Source of the DNA: Nicotiana tabacum | Taxonomy: Eukaryota > Streptophyta > Magnoliopsida > Solanales > Solanaceae | Direction of reading: 5' to 3' | Length of the DNA stretch: 64,000 nt | NCBI RefSeq assembly: GCF_000715075.1 | Contig: NC_134089.1 | Coordinates: 105,903,157 to 105,967,156, forward strand | Part shown: positions 58,533 through 64,000 of the stretch, piece after piece | How positions within the stretch are numbered: position 1 is the first letter of the stretch | How the letters are laid out: the number at the start of each line of letters is the position of its first letter | Notes under the pieces: model-generated | What the model was told of the DNA's origin: nothing | The model's input: the letters and a program-made list of their open reading frames with translations, nothing else | The model's database searches: none | Translations under genes and position numbers: made by a program

Positions 58533-59859
58533 AGACTTTGGGATGAGGTAAGTCTCTTTTCTGACCTTGTAAGTGGGAATTAACCCTATAGGTGAATTGA
58601 ATTAATATGTGCTTCTATTTGTAGGGGGGCCATGTATGCACGGGGTGACGAGAGTCCATATGAAGCTACTAATTATGCATATGTCTAGGTATTCTAGGAC
58701 CCTAATCATGTTATACTTGCGATGTTTGCACCCTACTTGTTAATTAAATTGCTTAAGTCATGTTGGAACTTGATAAAGGAATTATAAAAGGCTAAACTTC
58801 ATTTACTGGACCGTTAATGAGAATTGGAATTTCTTTGAATAATTGCTCCTTAATAAATCTTGACTTTGATGTTTTAGTGTATTTTTCTCTTCTTGTGGAG
58901 CAGGCTGAATGCCTCGGTAGCAGATAAATGCACTTATGGTTCGTGTCGTTCGACCCTTACCAATACACAATTTAAATATTATTAAGTTGGACCGGATTGT
59001 ACGACCTCGGTATAATTGCGTATAATAAATCTTTGGAACTATTCATAATTGATATTGCTTTATTGGTTTGATATATAAATTGTTAAATAATGGAAATAAA
59101 CTTGGAATTTACTCTTGGCGAGAGAATTGTTTATTATTTTATGTTATGGAGTTTTCAGCTATATTTATGTAATCCATGCTTAGCCATTATTTATGACATT
59201 TTATTTTAAGCTTATAGTAAGTGTCAAAGTCGACCCCTCGTCACTACTTCATCGAGATTAGACTGGATATTTATTGGGTACATATTGTTTATGTACTCAC
59301 GCTACACTTCTGCACTTAAATGTGCAGGATTTGAGGCAGGTGCAACTGGATATCAGTCTGGCGTGCATACTTAATCCCTTTTATGAGACTACACGGTGAG
59401 CTATCTTCCGAGCTGTTCTTCTGCAGCCGGAGTCCTTCTTTTGTTTATTGTTCTGTCTATTTCATTTCATACAGTGGTGTAGCAATCTTTTGTATATTCC
59501 ACTAGTAGCCCATACATTTGTGACACCAGGTCTTGGCACACCTACCAGTAGACTTGAGGTTTTGGTTTTATTTTAATGGGTATGATTGCACTCAGCTGCT
59601 TTCATTTTAATTGTTTTAAATCAGTTATTTATTATCTTTAAAAATAAGGGAAGTAATTTACTTGGAAAACCTATTAAAAAGGGAAATCACAAGATTGTTC
59701 ATTGTTGGCTTGCCTAGCAATGATGTTGGGCGCCATCACAGCCTATAATAGAATTGGGTCGTGACTCTTCTTCTTTGAACCTTCATCCCAGACCATCATA
59801 ATTTCGTATCATCTTCAAATCTCCATATTTTCCCTAAGACCTATATTTTCCATATTATA

Positions 59860-60149
59860 ATGGCTAAAACTTCAAAGTCAGTGCCTTAGCATGCCCTCCC
59901 TTCATCTTCCCACCTAGCCGAAGATGCCGAGGTGGCCATTCCCGAGGTGGCTCAGGAGCTCCCCATGAAGATCTTCGTACTCGGGGGCTGCTCTATCGGG
60001 GTTGACTTCAAGGTCAAGAAGGACTCTAGTAAACAAGACCGAGGCGGGGGAGCATGGAGATACATATGCTCCGTCACTGAAGAAACCCTACTCGCGCGGA
60101 TTGTAAATGGGAGGGTAAGGACGTGGTCATTGCTGCTCCCAAACGGACA
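59860..60149 (+). pseudogene. start of the extra ORF of element E
   Basis: MAKTSKSVP, a TAG, then HALPSSSHLAEDAEVA, LGGCSIGVDFKVKK and YICSVTEETL. A one-base shift follows, after which DCKWEGKDVVIAAP is readable in another frame. This matches the N-terminus of the 'putative gypsy type transposon' extra ORFs of Solanaceae Tat elements as I recall them. It is cut at 60149 by an Athila-like LTR. Its upstream region continues at 52354 across the chromovirus insertion. Confidence 0.6.
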
Positions 60150-60966
60150 TGCAAGTATACGTAGCCGACAAGTAATATACGATTGTAAGTCCAGATATCT
60201 TGTCCATAGGGACTTGTGATTAACTATCAACTAAATTGAACTAAGATAATTAATCTATTCAAGCTATTCTCTAAAATATGAATATTTAACTTAAACTAAT
60301 CTAGAATCGTAAACTATGAAATTAAAGGAAACAAGTCTGCAATCTTAGAGATGAATTTAATGGGGAAAAATATTCCAAAGCTATGGGTTAGCTAAAAATC
60401 CCGTTGAGTTTTTCACTTAAACCTGTCTAACTAATTTATCTGGTTTATTGATTGACAGGGTTAATATTGCTCGTGCCCTTCTTTCGAAGTACTACTCACC
60501 TATTCAAGCTAGCCTAACGTCTATTTTCCTATGGAATTAGTACTAACAAGAACGCATTAATAATTCCCGTATAATAACCAAGCAAGGCGATTAGGTATTA
60601 TCCTATCTTAACCGTAAATCCGTTCCAGATACTCAGGTTCAAGATCTTGCTCTACTCAATCTTATATGCAATCTAGATTTCCCTCTCCCGAGTTCAATCC
60701 TAGATTCATAGATAGTATTCAATTGGTGATCAAGCAATCAAATAATTAAGCGCAAGATTGAATAAATAAACCAATATGATAAAATAGTAAGAATAATTCA
60801 AGCTTCAAACTATAACGTTCATGTAGCACCAAAAATTCTAGAACTAATGAACTATGAAATTAAAGGAAGAGAAGAGAAGAAAAACTAGTTAGAAGCCTCC
60901 TCCAAGTGCGGTGTGTGTTTTCCCACACGAATATGGTTAAATATATGCACTTTTGGCCGAACATCA
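60150..60966 (-). mobile_element. Athila-like 3' LTR on the minus strand
   Basis: In minus-strand sense it starts TGATGTTCGG (60966) right after AAGTGTGGGGTAT, the polypurine tract, which follows 'ctcgaggatgagtaagag' as in Athila elements. It ends near 60150 (...CTTGCA). It differs from the LTR at 13220, so it belongs to another family. Confidence 0.6.
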
Positions 60967-61700
60967 ATACCCCACACTTAGACTCTTACTCATCCTCGAG
61001 TAAACATTAAAACCACTCTCAATAAATCAAGCCTAGAAACACCACCACTTCGGTTGGTACTAACAATTAGGCCCTATAGCAACTCAAACCATCAAATATA
61101 CACTTCATGATCATCGTGCAAGATATACAAGTCACAAATAAATAACAAACTTCTAACCTCCTAACCTTTAAGAGGGACTCTAACTCACCAAATTTAAGCT
61201 CGCTCACCTACTTTGTCATATAAAGTTAATAACATCACCTATCTATCATAAAATAAGTGTCCTCACAAGAATAAATAGTCCATACACTCAAATCAAAGAA
61301 CGAATATAATTTAAGGACTTAGCTTCAAAGAACAACTCACGCACTCACAAATGAATTCACATATATGCACAAAGCACCATAGGCTTGCCCATTATATACA
61401 TCTCTGCTAATTAAGTATGCTCGAATGGATTCAAATACGACTTTAACAGGTTGTAATGTTGGCTAGGGGATGGGTAGGAGAACTATATAATATTGACTTG
61501 CACTATCCTAAGCACTTTGCACTTTTAGACTTCATCACCCATTATTTTCTACTCTTCACTTTATTTTCTAGCCCTCTCTTCATCTATTATTTCACAAGTA
61601 TTTCCATCATATTAAGAACGTTTCATCTTTTTTTCAAAGCAATTTTTTTTATTGTTTTTTTATTTCATGTCACATTCTTTTCAAGAGGACCCTTTCATAA
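60967..61700 (-). other. 3' UTR fragment of the minus-strand Athila-like element
   Basis: Includes the polypurine tract at its left end and pyrimidine-rich sequence to about 61690. No ORF is supported; the 96-codon plus-strand ORF at 61456-61746 is low-complexity Phe/Leu text. The element is cut where the CACTA-like terminus starts. Confidence 0.45.
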
Positions 61701-61702
61701 CT

Positions 61703-64000
61703 CACTACTACATTATGCATTTATAGCTACAGAAGTTTTGCTATGAATTTAATAATTATAGCTAATACCTAATAATAGCCACACAAATTAGAATCTGTGG
61801 CTATTTACAAAAGTATAAAATTTCTTTGCCACACAAATTAAGTTAGTAAAGCTAATTCCTTGTATTAGTTATACTTGCTAACAATCGTGGCAATAGCTAC
61901 ATAAATAGCTATAAATTTATTGTTACAAATTAAATTTTGTATCTAATCATATGTGTTTGCCACGCGTCAATAGTTATTGTAGCAAAAGTAACCTTTTAGC
62001 TACAATAAATTATTTGAAACAAAATATTGTAGCTAAATGAATGCTTTTGCTTCAAGTTTTAAAACGTTGTGGCAGTAGTTAAATGATATAGCCGCAAATT
62101 TATTGCTATAACTGAATTCTGTAGTTAATCATTAATTTTTTTGCCACGAATTGAAACTTACTATAGCTATAATAACATTTTAGCCACAATAAAATATTTG
62201 AAATAAAAATTTGTAGCTAAAAGAATATTTCTGCTTCAAGTCATAAAAAGTTATGGCAGTATAGGTTAAATTAGCCACAAATATTTTGCTATAATAGAAT
62301 TTCGTAGCTAATCATTAGTTTTTGTCACGAGTTAAAACTTCATATAGAAATAGTAACCTTTTAGTCACAATAACTTTTTAAAATCAAAATGTTACTAAAT
62401 AAATAATTTTACTTCAAGTTCTAAAAAGTCATGGCCATAGTTGGATTAGTAGCTACAACTATTTGTCACGCTAAAATAATACCACAAAATTGATAAGATA
62501 AAATTTTATAACTCATCATTAGTTTGTTTTTTCCACAAGGTAAATCTAGCCACATTAAATATTTGAACTACATTTTGTAGTCAGATAAATATTTATCTTC
62601 TAAAATAAAAATAGTTAAACAAAAGTTAAAACTATTTGTCATGACAAAATTAATAGCCACAAATTTAAAAAGACGGTAAACTTACCAGTTAATTATAACT
62701 TTGGTCGTATAGTTAGGATTGTCACTGCAAAAATAGTATTTTAACCACAATAAGTTATATGTACAAAATTTCATAGATGAATATTTTTATTTCAGTGACA
62801 AAAATAAGAGTTGCTCAAACACTATCAAGTAATGAAAATTCAATTTTAACTATAGAAGTTAGATTTTCTCAAAATAATTGAAAATATAGTAATTATGTAT
62901 AAATTGAAGTATTAATAAACTTTAAAATAACAAACTAAATTGCAAAAGTTGATCTTCAATAATAGATCATTTGTATGCCTATTTGTAGCCTCAAAACTTA
63001 CCAATTTACTTTTTATTTATTAAACTCATATTTTATTTATTGCAACATGTTATATTTGGACGTTAATTATATATATTTGGTGTAAAATTCAAAATATATT
63101 AGCATATATAGATAATTTATGTATGTCTTGTACTTAACTATTTTTTATGTAACTACTTAGAGTAATTTCTTATATGTTTAAGATTTCTTTTTAATTAAGT
63201 CCTCATATATTGAAGACTTTAAGAGTTGTTTGATATACATATATATATATATGTATGTATGTATATATATATATGTATGTATGTATATATATACACACAC
63301 CTAAGTATTTTTAATAAGTACTTAGAATAATTTCATATATCTAATGATTCATTTTGAAAATAAGTTCTCATATATTGTAGAACTTTGTGAAGGTTTTGGT
63401 GCATTTAATTTTGATAAATGACCAAAGCTCCAAAATACATACAATCAACATATTTAACTCTACAAAAAGTTTATGAAATTATAATTCATTAATTTTTATA
63501 TAATTCTGTTATCACTATTTACACAAAGAATTACGAAATTAATTGATACTTAAGTCCACATGAAAACTAATTATGTTATAATTCTTATTAAATATAATGG
63601 AATTATAGCTAATTAATGTGTGGATGACTAATTATATAAAATTTAAACAACTATAATCTTGTACCATATACACACAAACACACACACACTTAGGTCCACA
63701 GGAAAACTAATTATATATATATAAGTTTCTAATTTTCACAAATTAAATTATACATCAAACATAAGAATTGAGAACTAAATATGATAAAGATATAGGAAGA
63801 GGATCATGTTTCTCTTGTGACTATTATTTGATATTTTATAATATTTACATAATTCAATATTATTAAGTTTCACTTCAAAAAATTTAAGATTTTAATATGG
63901 TTATATAGCAATGTATAACAAAAATAACAACTAGTATATCATAATTCATATTAAAAAATTATACTTGTAACTTTCAATACATTTTAATTAAGTATGTAAT
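61703..64000 (+). mobile_element. end of a probable CACTA (En/Spm-like) DNA transposon
   Basis: Starts CACTACTACATTATGCATTT, the CACTA-type terminus. The next ~1 kb is filled with short motifs in both orientations: TAGCCAC(A), TAGCTAC, GTGGCTA, TGTAGCTAA (for instance at 61729, 61776, 61795, 61908, 62029, 62170, 62211, 62270, 62305). Such subterminal repeats bind the transposase in this family. The bases before it (act) may be the 3-bp target copy. The other end and any transposase gene are outside the window; from about 63000 on I see only AT-rich sequence. Confidence 0.6.
63236..63297. repeat. TATA/TATG microsatellite
   Basis: Alternating (TA)n and (TATG)n blocks followed by a short (AC)n. 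Confidence 0.9.

Larger units (their letters stand above)
52355..59764 (+). mobile_element. internally deleted chromovirus (element C)
   Basis: A 5' LTR fragment (52355-52867) is fused directly to the integrase core. Chromodomain, polypurine tract and a 3' LTR follow; the 3' LTR is interrupted by a solo LTR. The two LTR starts align closely (TGTAACGACTCGATTGGTCG vs TGTAACAATTCGACCGGTCA). Gag, protease, RT, RNase H and the primer site are deleted. I could not find a clean 5-bp target duplicate at 52350-52354 and 59765-59777. Confidence 0.8.
54017..59764 (+). mobile_element. 3' LTR of element C, split by a solo LTR
   Basis: The LTR consists of 54017-54788 and 58533-59764 (about 2.0 kb), separated by 54789-58527 plus one target duplicate. 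The right part has typical 3' LTR text (gtcactacttcatcgagatta, ctacacttctgcacttaaatg) and ends ATTGGGTCGTGAC. The final A of the expected GTGACA end appears lost. Confidence 0.75.

Noticed and set aside
52349..58540. Matching ACTTTG at 52349-52354 and 58535-58540 as a target duplicate of a 52355-58534 element
   Set aside because: The right border would not be a CA end, and AAAGT copies show that 54789-58527 is a separate solo LTR; the match is coincidence.
61456..61746. 96-codon ORF rich in Phe and Leu, perhaps a membrane protein
   Set aside because: It is pyrimidine-rich UTR sequence of an Athila-like fragment and runs into the CACTA terminus.

Overview
This window looks like plant nuclear DNA from a retrotransposon-packed intergenic region. 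It is AT-rich, holds no recognisable host gene, and is almost entirely LTR retrotransposons nested in one another. The families (Athila-like, Ogre/Tat-like and Retand-like Ty3/gypsy, plus chromoviruses with very long LTRs) look Solanaceae-like, most probably Nicotiana. That placement is my recognition of the families, not a search result. I see no rRNA, tRNA or CRISPR features, and no intact protein-coding gene.

Layout. (1) 1-14754: 3' part of a plus-strand Athila-like element: degenerate integrase (1-814), an env-position ORF of the 'putative plant transposon protein' type (9571-11268), a 3' UTR and a 3' LTR (13220-14754). Two minus-strand remnants with chromovirus-like LTRs (815-4110 and 4111-about 9440) interrupt it. 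(2) 14755-18254 and 41850-42660: one older minus-strand Tat-type gag-pol, broken at 14755 by the Athila element and at 18254/41845 by the next element. (3) 18255-41844: a structurally complete 23.6-kb Ogre-like element on the minus strand. It has 4.3-kb LTRs, a perfect CTAGT target duplication, a tRNA-Arg-type primer site, ORF1, gag, protease, G-patch, a predicted intron, RT, RNase H, integrase and a 3' UTR with a ~35-unit minisatellite. Its genes carry many stops and frameshifts. (4) 42913-50831: a 7.9-kb Retand-like deletion derivative on the plus strand, lacking RT, RNase H and the integrase core, with a long antisense extra ORF. (5) 51320-60149: 3' LTR and antisense-type ORF start of a related minus-strand element, split by a deleted chromovirus (52355-59764). 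That chromovirus's own 3' LTR is split by a 3.7-kb solo LTR (54789-58527, TSD AAAGT). (6) 60150-about 61700: minus-strand Athila-like LTR and 3' UTR fragment. (7) 61703-64000: one end of a probable CACTA DNA transposon with dense subterminal motifs.

The gene products are the usual retrotransposon set (Gag particle, protease, reverse transcriptase with RNase H, integrase), all damaged here. The observation I find most worth a second look is a 37-39-nt stem-loop module present four times in the Ogre-like element, in four of its non-coding spacers, with a compensatory base change. Next come the predicted intron, whose donor context recurs in the Tat element, the protease-linked G-patch, and the hairpin-bearing 3' UTR minisatellite.
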